Shown here in pieces: positions 30,350 to 37,523 of a stretch of DNA of 64,000 nt. The notes beneath the pieces are model-generated. The model saw only the letters and a list, made by a program, of their open reading frames with translations, searched no databases and was not told the DNA's origin. Position numbers and translations under genes: made by a program. Origin of the DNA: Blattabacterium cuenoti (GTDB lineage: Bacteria > Bacteroidota > Bacteroidia > Flavobacteriales > Blattabacteriaceae). The first letter of the stretch is position 1. Every line of letters starts with the position of its first letter. Location of the stretch: assembly GCF_014251555.1 (NCBI RefSeq), contig NZ_CP059190.1, positions 571,308 to 635,307 on the forward strand. The letters run 5' to 3'.

Positions 30350-33300
30350 CTAAAAAGAATCATCTTCTATTATCCATTCTCCCTGTTCTAAAAAAAACTC
30401 TGCTTGTTTAAATTTAATATTCTTCGTTTCTCCTGTAATTAAATGACGAATATTAATTCTATTATTTCTTCCCAATTTTTTTCCACTTTTTCCTTTCATT
30501 AAAAAATCCATTTTTATATTATTTTTTGGAATACATAAAATGTCACCAATCATTATGGTAGATTTAAGCAAAAAAGAAACAATTTTTTTGTTAATATCAT
30601 AAACTCTTTCTTGAAATAAATTAAAAGCATTTTGTTTATAAACAATCAGAGGATCTTTTTGTTCAAAAACTGCATTTTGCACAGAATGTCGCAAACTATC
30701 CATCTCACGCAAATGTTCCTTCCATTTTTCATCCATAAAACATAATATAGTCTTTTTTTCAAATATTGATAATAAAGATCTTCCTTGGAAATTATAAAAT
30801 TCCTTCAAATCTGATACAGAAACTATATTTTGCAGGCCATCAGTGAAAATAACTTGTATTTGATAAAATTCCTGATTTTTGACAACGATATTAGATATAA
30901 TTGGCATGATATCTAGATCAATCATTTTTTTCTTTTTTTTCTCATAAAAGTTGAGAATGATATCATGAAGTTGATTCACACAATCACGTTCTTTATAAGA
31001 TAAAAATTCTCTCTCCTGAAACGGAAATTTCAAATTAAAAATTTGAATAAATTCATATTCTAAATTTTTAAAATCGTTTAGAGATTTATTGACTGAGATC
31101 ATCACATCTAGTAAAACATAAACCATATTAGAAATATCTAAACTCAATTCGTTCCCACATAATGCATTTTTGCGCTTTTTATAAATAAATTCTCTTTGTT
31201 TATTAATCACATCATCATAGTCCAACAAACGCTTTCGCATACTAAAATTATTATCTTCTATTTTTTTTTGTGCTTTTTCAATAGATTTTGTTAACAAAGG
31301 ATGTTGGATAATATCACCTTCTTTATGACCAAACCTATCCATAAGTTTTGAAAGTCTTTCTGAATCAATAAATAAACGAATTAAATTATCTTCTAATGAA
31401 ACATAAAATTGAGAACTTCCTGGATCTCCCTGACGTCCAGATCTACCTCTTAACTGATTGTCTACTCTTCTAGAATCATGCCTTTCTGTACCTAAAACTG
31501 CTAATCCTCCATTTTTAATGACCTCTTTTGATAGTTTAATATCTGTTCCACGACCAGCCATATTAGTCGCTATAGTAACAGATCCAGGAAATCCTGCTTT
31601 TGCTATAATTTCTGCTTCTTTTTCATGCAATTTTGCATTTAAAACATTATGCTGTATTTTTCTGAATTTTAAAGCTCTACTTAAAAATTCTGAAATTTCA
31701 ACAGAGGTTGTTCCAACAAGAACTGGACGTTTCTTCTGTCTAGATAAATGAATAATTTTTTCTATGATCGCATTATATTTTTCTCGTTTCGTTTTGAAAA
31801 CAAGATCCTGCAAATCTTTTCTTTGTACAATTTTGTGTGTAGGAATTACGACCACATCCAGTTTGTAAATATGCCAAAATTCTCCGGATTCCGTTTCTGC
31901 TGTTCCCGTCATACCAGATATTTTTCTATACATTCTAAAATAATTTTGCAAAGTAATTGTTGCAAAAGTTTGACTGGAAGATTCTACTTGTACATTCTCT
32001 TTCGCTTCTATAGCTTGATGCAAACCATCAGAATAACGTCTTCCTTCCATAATACGACCAGTTTGTTCATCTACTATTTTGACTTTCCCTCCTAAAACAA
32101 CATAATCCACATCTCTTTCAAATAAAGTAAAAGCTTTAAGAAGTTGATTGATAGTATGTATTCTTTGTGATTTAATAGAAAAATTTTTCAAAAGTTTTTC
32201 TTTTTCTTTGATTTCATTTTCTTTAGAAAGTTTCTTTTTCTCTAAATCAGTAAGTTCTACATTCACATCTGGTAATACAAAAAAACCTATATCTTCCACA
32301 TTTCTAGACAAAAATTCAATTCCTTTATCTGTTAATTCGACTGTGTTATTTTTTTCATCAATCACAAAATAAAGATCTTTGTCTACTTTATACATTTCTC
32401 TTCCATAGTCTTGTAAATACTGACTTTCAGTTCTTTGTAAAATCAAACGGATATTTTCTTCACTTAAAAATTTAATTAATGACTTTTTCTTTGGTAATCC
32501 ACGATGAGCCTGAAATAATTTAAATCCGCCTAATTTTTTATCTCCATTTTTTATCAAATTTTTTGCTTCCTGCAAAAAATTATTAACTATTCTATTTTGT
32601 TTATTAACAAGATCTTCTACTTTTCCTTTAAATAATTCAAACTCCTCTTTATTGTCTTTTTTAGGATCTACAGGTCCAGATATAATCAAAGGAGTACGTG
32701 CTTCATCTATCAATACAGAATCAATTTCATCAATAATGGCATAATTTAATTCTCTTTGAACTAATTCTTCTTGAGAAGAAGCCATATTATCTCTCAAATA
32801 ATCAAAACCAAATTCATTATTTGTTCCATAAGTAATATCTGCCTGATATGCTATTTTACGTTTTTGTACATCAGAAGATGAATAATTATCAATGCAATCA
32901 ACTTTTAACCCATGAAATTCCATTAAAGGAGCCATCCACCCCATATCTCTTCTAGATAAATAATTATTGACTGTAACAATATGCACACCTCTTCCAGATA
33001 AAGCATTTAAATAAGCAGATAAAGTAGCTACAAAAGTTTTTCCCTCTCCTGTTGCCATTTCAGCTATTTTACCTTGATGTAATACGACTCCTCCCATCAA
33101 TTGAACATCATAATGGACCATATCCCAAACTATTGATTTCCCATATGCATCCCACTTATTTTTCCAAATTGCTTTATTTTCATCCAAAAAAACATAAGAC
33201 TTTGTTTTTGATAATTCTTGGTCAAAAGAGGTAGATTCTACTACAAGATTCTCTTTTTCTTTTAAACGTTTAGCCGTTTCCCTAATTAAAGCAAAAGCTT

Positions 33301-33634
33301 GAGGTAAAAGATTTATCAATTCTTTTTGTTCTGTCCTATAACGTTTTTCTTTAATTTCTTCTACACTAAAGTATATTTTTTGCAAAACATTAATAGAACA
33401 AAATTTTTCTTGTATTGTTTTTAACAACTTTTTTTCCTCTTCGTCAAATTTTTTTGTAGACTCTTTTATAACTTTTTTAAAGTTATGAGTTTTATTTCTC
33501 AATTCATCATTAGATAATAAAGAGATCTTCTTCTCCTCTTCTTTGATTCGAATCAAAAAATTTCTCACTTCTTTAAGATCCCTTTCATTTTTATTAACTA
33601 ATAATTTATTTAATATCCTTCTGATAAAACTCAT
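30350..33634 (-). CDS. secA: preprotein translocase ATPase SecA
   Basis: A 1,094-residue motor driving Sec-dependent export at the inner membrane, in the large Bacteroidetes size class. Walker A ATGEGKT is at 194-200, Walker B region VIDEIDSVLIDEARTPL further on, and helicase motifs include GRGTDI and QLRGRSGRQGDPG. A lysine-rich insertion (about 320-520) separates the nucleotide-binding half. The C-terminus ends EQGEWIIEDDSF, without the CxCxSG...C zinc motif that binds SecB in proteobacteria. Next upstream gene is the DUF2795 protein, 16 bp away. Confidence 0.97.
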   Translation of the reverse strand: MSFIRRILNKLLVNKNERDLKEVRNFLIRIKEEEKKISLLSNDELRNKTHNFKKVIKESTKKFDEEEKKLLKTIQEKFCSINVLQKIYFSVEEIKEKRYRTEQKELINLLPQAFALIRETAKRLKEKENLVVESTSFDQELSKTKSYVFLDENKAIWKNKWDAYGKSIVWDMVHYDVQLMGGVVLHQGKIAEMATGEGKTFVATLSAYLNALSGRGVHIVTVNNYLSRRDMGWMAPLMEFHGLKVDCIDNYSSSDVQKRKIAYQADITYGTNNEFGFDYLRDNMASSQEELVQRELNYAIIDEIDSVLIDEARTPLIISGPVDPKKDNKEEFELFKGKVEDLVNKQNRIVNNFLQEAKNLIKNGDKKLGGFKLFQAHRGLPKKKSLIKFLSEENIRLILQRTESQYLQDYGREMYKVDKDLYFVIDEKNNTVELTDKGIEFLSRNVEDIGFFVLPDVNVELTDLEKKKLSKENEIKEKEKLLKNFSIKSQRIHTINQLLKAFTLFERDVDYVVLGGKVKIVDEQTGRIMEGRRYSDGLHQAIEAKENVQVESSSQTFATITLQNYFRMYRKISGMTGTAETESGEFWHIYKLDVVVIPTHKIVQRKDLQDLVFKTKREKYNAIIEKIIHLSRQKKRPVLVGTTSVEISEFLSRALKFRKIQHNVLNAKLHEKEAEIIAKAGFPGSVTIATNMAGRGTDIKLSKEVIKNGGLAVLGTERHDSRRVDNQLRGRSGRQGDPGSSQFYVSLEDNLIRLFIDSERLSKLMDRFGHKEGDIIQHPLLTKSIEKAQKKIEDNNFSMRKRLLDYDDVINKQREFIYKKRKNALCGNELSLDISNMVYVLLDVMISVNKSLNDFKNLEYEFIQIFNLKFPFQEREFLSYKERDCVNQLHDIILNFYEKKKKKMIDLDIMPIISNIVVKNQEFYQIQVIFTDGLQNIVSVSDLKEFYNFQGRSLLSIFEKKTILCFMDEKWKEHLREMDSLRHSVQNAVFEQKDPLIVYKQNAFNLFQERVYDINKKIVSFLLKSTIMIGDILCIPKNNIKMDFLMKGKSGKKLGRNNRINIRHLITGETKNIKFKQAEFFLEQGEWIIEDDSF

Positions 33635-33650
33635 TCAAATCAAAAATAAT

Positions 33651-33884
33651 TTAAAGTTCATATTCATCTCTGTTCCAATAAAAATCTTCATCGTCACGTG
33701 GATAATCTGCCCAGATATCTTCTATAGATTCAAAAACCTCCCCTTCTCCATTTTCTAATTGTTGAAGATTTTCAACTACTTCCAAAGGGGCTCCAGTACG
33801 AATAGCAAAATCAATCAATTCTTCCTTTGTTGCAGGCCATGGTGCATCTTCTAAATGAGAAGCTAATTCTAAAGTCCAATACAT
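33651..33884 (-). CDS. DUF2795 protein
   Basis: A 77-residue acidic protein (many Glu and Asp, ending DDEDFYWNRDEYEL). The core LEDAPWPATKEELIDFAIRTG is the DUF2795 pattern, a small helical domain well conserved in Bacteroidetes with unknown function. Its codon use looks less A-rich than neighbouring genes, consistent with strong constraint. It lies just upstream of secA in the same direction and is divergent from fmt. Confidence 0.85.
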   Translation of the reverse strand: MYWTLELASHLEDAPWPATKEELIDFAIRTGAPLEVVENLQQLENGEGEVFESIEDIWADYPRDDEDFYWNRDEYEL

Positions 33885-33938
33885 ATATTGATATTTTCTA
33901 TATTTAATATTAAAAAAATCAAAAAAATGATATTTTTA

Positions 33939-33946
33939 TATATTTG
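33939..33946 (+). promoter_or_regulatory. putative -7 box for fmt
   Basis: TATATTTG matches the Bacteroidetes -7 consensus. A start near 33953 would give a roughly 70 nt leader before the fmt ATG at 34021. No clear -33 TTTG at the right spacing. Confidence 0.35.
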
Positions 33947-34020
33947 ATTTTCAAAAATCAATGAACTTTTTCATAAAATTACAAGATAAAATTAGTGAAT
34001 TTAAATTACAAATAAATTAC

Positions 34021-34983
34021 ATGAAAAAGTTTCCCAAAATTGTATTCATAGGTTCAACACATTTTTCACTCTTCTCTCTAAAAGAATTAGATATGAAACA
34101 ATATAATATTGTAGGTATAATTACAAGCCCTGACAATCCCTTTCCCAAAAAAGGGAAAGGGAAATTTTCTCCTGTAAAAAAATATGCGTTGGAGAATAAT
34201 ATTCCTTTTTTACAACCTGTAAATCTTCTTGATGATTCCTTTTTAAAAAATATAAAAGCATGGAATGCAGATATACAAATTGTTGTTTCTTTCAAAATTT
34301 TACCTAAAAAAGTATGGAATTTACCTAAAATGGGATCTTTTAATTTACATGCATCTCTTCTTCCACAATATAGAGGACCAGCTCCTATCAATTGGGTCAT
34401 TATCAATGGAGAAAATAAAACTGGATTAACTACTTTTTTCATAGAAGAAAAAATAGATTCTGGAAAAATTCTTTTCCAAAAAGAAATAGAAATAGGAAAA
34501 GAGGAAACTGCAGGAGAGTTAGAAAATAAACTAAAAAAAATGAGTGGATCTATGATCATAAAAACTTTAGAAGGAATTATGAAAAATAAAATAAAACCTA
34601 CTGATCAAAAAAAAAATATTACTTCTTTCAAGTATGCCCCAAAAATATCTACTAAAGATTGTAGAATTCAATGGAATGATCCTTCTATTGAATCCATTTA
34701 TAATAAAATAAGAGGATTAAGCCCTCATCCTGCAGCATGGACTTTATTATTTTTTAATAAAAAAAAATTTGTGAGATTCAAAATTTTTCTCGTTAAGAAA
34801 ATACTAAAAAAACATTCTTTTCCTATTGGATTAATATTCATTATATCATCATATGAAATGCAAATATCCGTCAAAGAAGGTTTTCTATCTATTGTAGAAG
34901 GACAAATAGAAGGGAAAAAAAAAATGAATATCAAAAACTTAATTAATGGAATAAAAATAAGGAAAAATCTTTTTGTTCGGTAA
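34021..34983 (+). CDS. fmt: methionyl-tRNA formyltransferase
   Basis: A 320-residue enzyme that formylates initiator Met-tRNA. The folate/catalytic segment is FNLHASLLPQYRGPAPINW (Asn and His of the active site, SLLP loop), and an Asp-containing segment near EEKIDSGKIL follows. The C-terminal OB-like domain is present but diverged. I placed the start at the ATG at 34021 (MKKFPKIVFIGS); an in-frame ATG at 33961 would add 20 residues with no family counterpart. A tRNA with CAU anticodon and a weak 1-72 pair, a likely substrate, is at 36.2 kb. Confidence 0.94.
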   Translation: MKKFPKIVFIGSTHFSLFSLKELDMKQYNIVGIITSPDNPFPKKGKGKFSPVKKYALENNIPFLQPVNLLDDSFLKNIKAWNADIQIVVSFKILPKKVWNLPKMGSFNLHASLLPQYRGPAPINWVIINGENKTGLTTFFIEEKIDSGKILFQKEIEIGKEETAGELENKLKKMSGSMIIKTLEGIMKNKIKPTDQKKNITSFKYAPKISTKDCRIQWNDPSIESIYNKIRGLSPHPAAWTLLFFNKKKFVRFKIFLVKKILKKHSFPIGLIFIISSYEMQISVKEGFLSIVEGQIEGKKKMNIKNLINGIKIRKNLFVR

Positions 34984-35030
34984 AACAAGATTTTTATTAG
35001 TTTGTAGCTATTTTTCCTTCATAAATATTT

Positions 35031-35038
35031 TATATTTG
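35031..35038 (+). promoter_or_regulatory. putative -7 box for hup
   Basis: TATATTTG matches TAnnTTTG 62 bp before the hup start, with a TTTG at 35001-35004 that is farther upstream (26 bp) than the usual 19-21 bp. The 117 bp between fmt and hup is long for this window, consistent with an independent promoter. Confidence 0.38.
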
Positions 35039-35100
35039 CTATCATTAATTATAAGATTGTTTCATAGTTAATTAAAATTAAATTAATTATATATAAATTC

Positions 35101-35367
35101 ATGAATAAAACAGAATTGGTTAATTCAATAGCTGAAAAAACTGGAATAACAAAAATAAAAGCTAAAAATGTCACAGATGCATTTATTGAAACAGTAATTG
35201 AATCTTTAAAAAAAGGAGATAAGGTAACCCTCGTTGGATTCGGAACCTTTTCTGTTGTAGAAAGACATCCTAGAAACGGAGTGAATCCTAGAACAGGAAA
35301 AAAAATACATATTCCAGGAAAAAAAGTGGCTAAATTCAAAATAGGAGCAGAATTAACAAAATTGTAA
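35101..35367 (+). CDS. hup: HU-family DNA-binding protein
   Basis: An 88-residue nucleoid protein binding DNA as a dimer. The N-terminal helices (MNKTELVNSIAEKTGI) are followed by the core GFGTFSVVERHPRNGVNPRTGKK and the DNA-intercalating arm with NPRTGK and IPGKKVAKFK. It stands alone, with its own probable promoter upstream and a strong hairpin just after the stop. Confidence 0.97.
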   Translation: MNKTELVNSIAEKTGITKIKAKNVTDAFIETVIESLKKGDKVTLVGFGTFSVVERHPRNGVNPRTGKKIHIPGKKVAKFKIGAELTKL

Positions 35368-35380
35368 GTAAATTTCTTAG

Positions 35381-35417
35381 AAGATAAAGTTTGTTTTCTA
35401 CATACAAACTTTATCTT
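35381..35417. terminator. bidirectional intrinsic terminator between hup and pdxH
   Basis: A perfect 14 bp inverted repeat: left arm AAGATAAAGTTTGT (35381-35394), 9 nt loop, right arm ACAAACTTTATCTT (35404-35417). It lies exactly between the stops of convergent hup (35367) and pdxH (35424) and is flanked by T-rich sequence on the hup side. It is the clearest hairpin I found in the window's intergenic space. Confidence 0.8.
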
Positions 35418-35423
35418 GTTTAT

Positions 35424-36080
35424 TTACGGAGATAGTCTATACAAAATCCATTTTTTTTCTTTTTCTAGACTGTAAACTAATCTGTCATGAAGTCTATTGG
35501 GTTGTCCCTGCCAAAATTCCATCTTGTAAGGTTTTATAATATATCCTCCCCAATCAAAAGGACGGTTTATCGTTTTATCATTAAAAAAATAATTCCATTT
35601 TTTATATTGTTTTAACAAATATTCTTTAGATGAAATAGTGGAACTTTGTTTAGAAGCCCAACATCCTATTTGATTTTCTTTAGGTCTTTTGTGAAAATAT
35701 TCATCCGATTTTTCTTTTTTTATCTTAGATGTTATTCCTTTAATGAGAATTTGTCTTTCTGTATTTTTCCAATAAAAAGAAATACATACTTTAGGAATAT
35801 TTTGAATGGATCTTCCTTTAGAACTATAATAATTTGTATAAAAAATAAATCCTTTTTCAGAATATTCTTTAAGCAAAACAACTCTGGTTTCTGGCCCTCC
35901 GTCTTCTCCTATAGTGGAAATAGACATGGCATTAATTTCCTCATTATTTTCTTCTTTATGGAAAAGTTTCTCTTGTTGAAACCAATCATGAAACAATTGA
36001 AAAGGTTCTTTTGGAACTTCAGATTCTAGTAAAGAATTTTGATGATAATTTTTTCTATAATTACTTAAATCAAAAGTCAT
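35424..36080 (-). CDS. pdxH: pyridoxamine 5'-phosphate oxidase
   Basis: A 218-residue FMN-dependent oxidase making PLP from PNP or PMP. Family signatures are ETRVVLLKEYSEKGFIFYTNY (FMN and phosphate binding), SKGRSIQNIPK, and the C-terminal EFWQGQPNRLHDR...ILYRLSP. The N-terminus NYRKNYHQNSLLESEVPKEPFQLF is also typical. With pdxA it shows that PLP is made or salvaged here; several PLP enzymes in the window (SpeA, SufS) need it. Confidence 0.96.
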   Translation of the reverse strand: MTFDLSNYRKNYHQNSLLESEVPKEPFQLFHDWFQQEKLFHKEENNEEINAMSISTIGEDGGPETRVVLLKEYSEKGFIFYTNYYSSKGRSIQNIPKVCISFYWKNTERQILIKGITSKIKKEKSDEYFHKRPKENQIGCWASKQSSTISSKEYLLKQYKKWNYFFNDKTINRPFDWGGYIIKPYKMEFWQGQPNRLHDRLVYSLEKEKKWILYRLSP

Positions 36081-36166
36081 AATTTTTTTATTTTTAAAAA
36101 TGTATAAAACAAAAATATATTAACTTTATTATGGTGTTATGTGTTTTATTTTAAAAAATAATATCA

Positions 36167-36240
36167 GGCGTGATAGCTCAGTTGGTTAGAGCGTTGGATT
36201 CATAACCCAGAGGTCGGGGGTTCAAATCCCCCTCACGCTA
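36167..36240 (+). tRNA. tRNA with CAU anticodon, probably Met (likely initiator)
   Basis: A full cloverleaf: acceptor GGCGTGA pairs with TCACGCT, D stem GCTC/GAGC, anticodon loop TTCATAA, T arm GGGGG-TTCAAAT-CCCCC, discriminator A. CCA is not encoded. Pair 1-72 is a G-U wobble, and the anticodon arm keeps CATAACCC with G29-C41 and G30-C40, resembling the initiator GGG/CCC arm but with an A31-C39 mismatch. The D stem is elongator-like. I favour initiator Met but cannot exclude another CAU tRNA. Confidence 0.9.
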
Positions 36241-36270
36241 TTATATATATTTAGTAAAAACACAAAAAAT

Positions 36271-36741
36271 ATGTATTTCTTTGTTTCTAGTCATTCTCTA
36301 TTACAAAAATTACATACTTTATATCAAATTGTAAATTCTCATAACTCAAGTTCAAGATATTTTATTTTTGAAATCATAGAAAATCAATTAAAAATTATTG
36401 CTTTATGTGATTCTGAAAATGTAGTGAACACATCTATCAAGGTTAATGTAAAAAAATATACAAAAGAAAAAGTAGTTGTATCCACCAAGTTCATGATAGA
36501 TATTTTGACCACATTTCCGAATGAAACACTTTTTTTTAAGAAAAAAAAAAATGTACTTAATATTTTTTCTGAACAAGGATCTTATAAAATACCTATCTTT
36601 TTTCATAAAGATTCAATTTATTTTTTTAATAAAAAAAAAAAAATGTACTTAATATTTTTTCTGAACAAGGATCTTATAAAATACCTATCTTTTTTCATAA
36701 AGATTCAATTGATTTTTTTAAGAAAAAAAAATCCATATTGA
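36271..36741 (+). CDS. dnaN: DNA polymerase III sliding clamp, N-terminal fragment (frame broken)
   Basis: A 156-codon frame starting MYFFVSSHSLLQKL, matching the start of flavobacterial beta clamps (domain I; FMIDILTTFPNETLFF fits the LLDTLKTFP segment). The first 120 residues read as clamp; the last 36 are an out-of-frame translation of the second copy of a tandem duplication. The frame then ends at TGA 36739-36741, overlapping a TTG start of the downstream fragment. The intact clamp would be a homodimeric ring tethering the replicase, so it is expected to be essential. Without the duplication the two pieces would join into about 386 residues, close to normal clamp length. Confidence 0.88.
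   Translation: MYFFVSSHSLLQKLHTLYQIVNSHNSSSRYFIFEIIENQLKIIALCDSENVVNTSIKVNVKKYTKEKVVVSTKFMIDILTTFPNETLFFKKKKNVLNIFSEQGSYKIPIFFHKDSIYFFNKKKKMYLIFFLNKDLIKYLSFFIKIQLIFLRKKNPY
36541..36731 (+). repeat. tandem duplication inside dnaN with poly-A junction
   Basis: Positions 36541-36639 align with 36633-36731 at a 92 bp offset with only two mismatches (36619/36711 and 36630/36722); 78 consecutive bases are identical. Each boundary is a T7-8/AA/(G or T)/A-run block: A11 at 36541-36551, A13 at 36631-36643, A9 at 36723-36731. The distance between the first two T-run blocks is 90 bp, between the second and third 92 bp. So the copies differ by two A residues in the tract, and this shifts the reading frame. 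Confidence 0.95.
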
Positions 36742-37523
36742 GATCATCTACTATGAAAATAACTTTATTTTCAAATATTCTTTCAAAAATATTAAATCAA
36801 ACGTTATTCGCTGTTGGAGATAAAAAATTTCAAACAATACTGAATGGAGTTTTTTTTCAATTTTCTCCTAATGAAGCAAATTTTATAGCTACAGATACTT
36901 TTCGTCTTGTGAAGTATACTATCAAAAATTTGAAACTTGATAGATCTATTGAATTTACTATTCCAAAAAAATCTCTTGATATAATTAGAAAAATTTTAAA
37001 AAAGGAAAAAAATACCAATGTTGTTATTGAATATAACAATAAGATTAATATAGTATTTCATTTTCAAAATCATATTTTTTCATGTAGATTAATCAATGAA
37101 AAATATCCAGATTACAATTCTGTTATTCCTAATAATAATTGTGATGTTTCATTTGTTATCAATAGACTTTTATTATTAAATACCATCAGAAGAATTTCTT
37201 TTTTTTCTAAAAATAGAAAGAATTTTATCCACTTACACTTAAATCATAATAAATTGAAAATCTGTGAACAAAACACTATTAACAATGATAATTTTGAGTC
37301 TAAAATTAAATGTAAACCCATTTTTGATGATTTGAAAAAAACAGAAAGTATAAAAATGGGGTTCAACTCCAAATTTTTAATTGAGATTTTGTCTTCTTTA
37401 AATGAAAATTTTATTTGTTTCGAACTGTATCATTCAAATAAAATAGGTATTTTGAGACCCTTTTCTAATGAAAAGAAAAAAAAAGAAGAATCTATTTCTA
37501 TATTGATTATGTCCACAATATGA
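36738..37523 (+). CDS. dnaN: DNA polymerase III sliding clamp, C-terminal fragment
   Basis: A 261-residue frame carrying clamp domains II and III: LNQTLFAVGDKKFQTILNGVFFQF, TDTFRLVKYT, CRLINEKYPDYNSVIP and GFNSKFLIEILSSL all match flavobacterial DnaN. The frame opens upstream at 36633, so the second repeat copy is in frame with it; inside the fragment the first start codons are TTG 36738 and ATG 36753. The TTGA overlap with the upstream stop could allow coupled translation as a separate polypeptide. The stop overlaps pheT as ATGA. The C-terminal tail ends IMSTI. Confidence 0.88.
   Translation: MRSSTMKITLFSNILSKILNQTLFAVGDKKFQTILNGVFFQFSPNEANFIATDTFRLVKYTIKNLKLDRSIEFTIPKKSLDIIRKILKKEKNTNVVIEYNNKINIVFHFQNHIFSCRLINEKYPDYNSVIPNNNCDVSFVINRLLLLNTIRRISFFSKNRKNFIHLHLNHNKLKICEQNTINNDNFESKIKCKPIFDDLKKTESIKMGFNSKFLIEILSSLNENFICFELYHSNKIGILRPFSNEKKKKEESISILIMSTI

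Noticed and set aside
33961-34020. An N-terminal extension of fmt by 20 residues from an upstream ATG.
   Set aside because: The family begins at KIVFIGS-like sequence right after the chosen start, and the extra residues have no counterpart.
34017-34559. A 180-codon frame antisense to fmt, and similar long frames antisense to atpD, pckA, fabF, leuA and secA.
   Set aside because: They lie wholly opposite well-recognised genes, have no family motifs, and are expected by chance in the complementary strand of constrained coding DNA.
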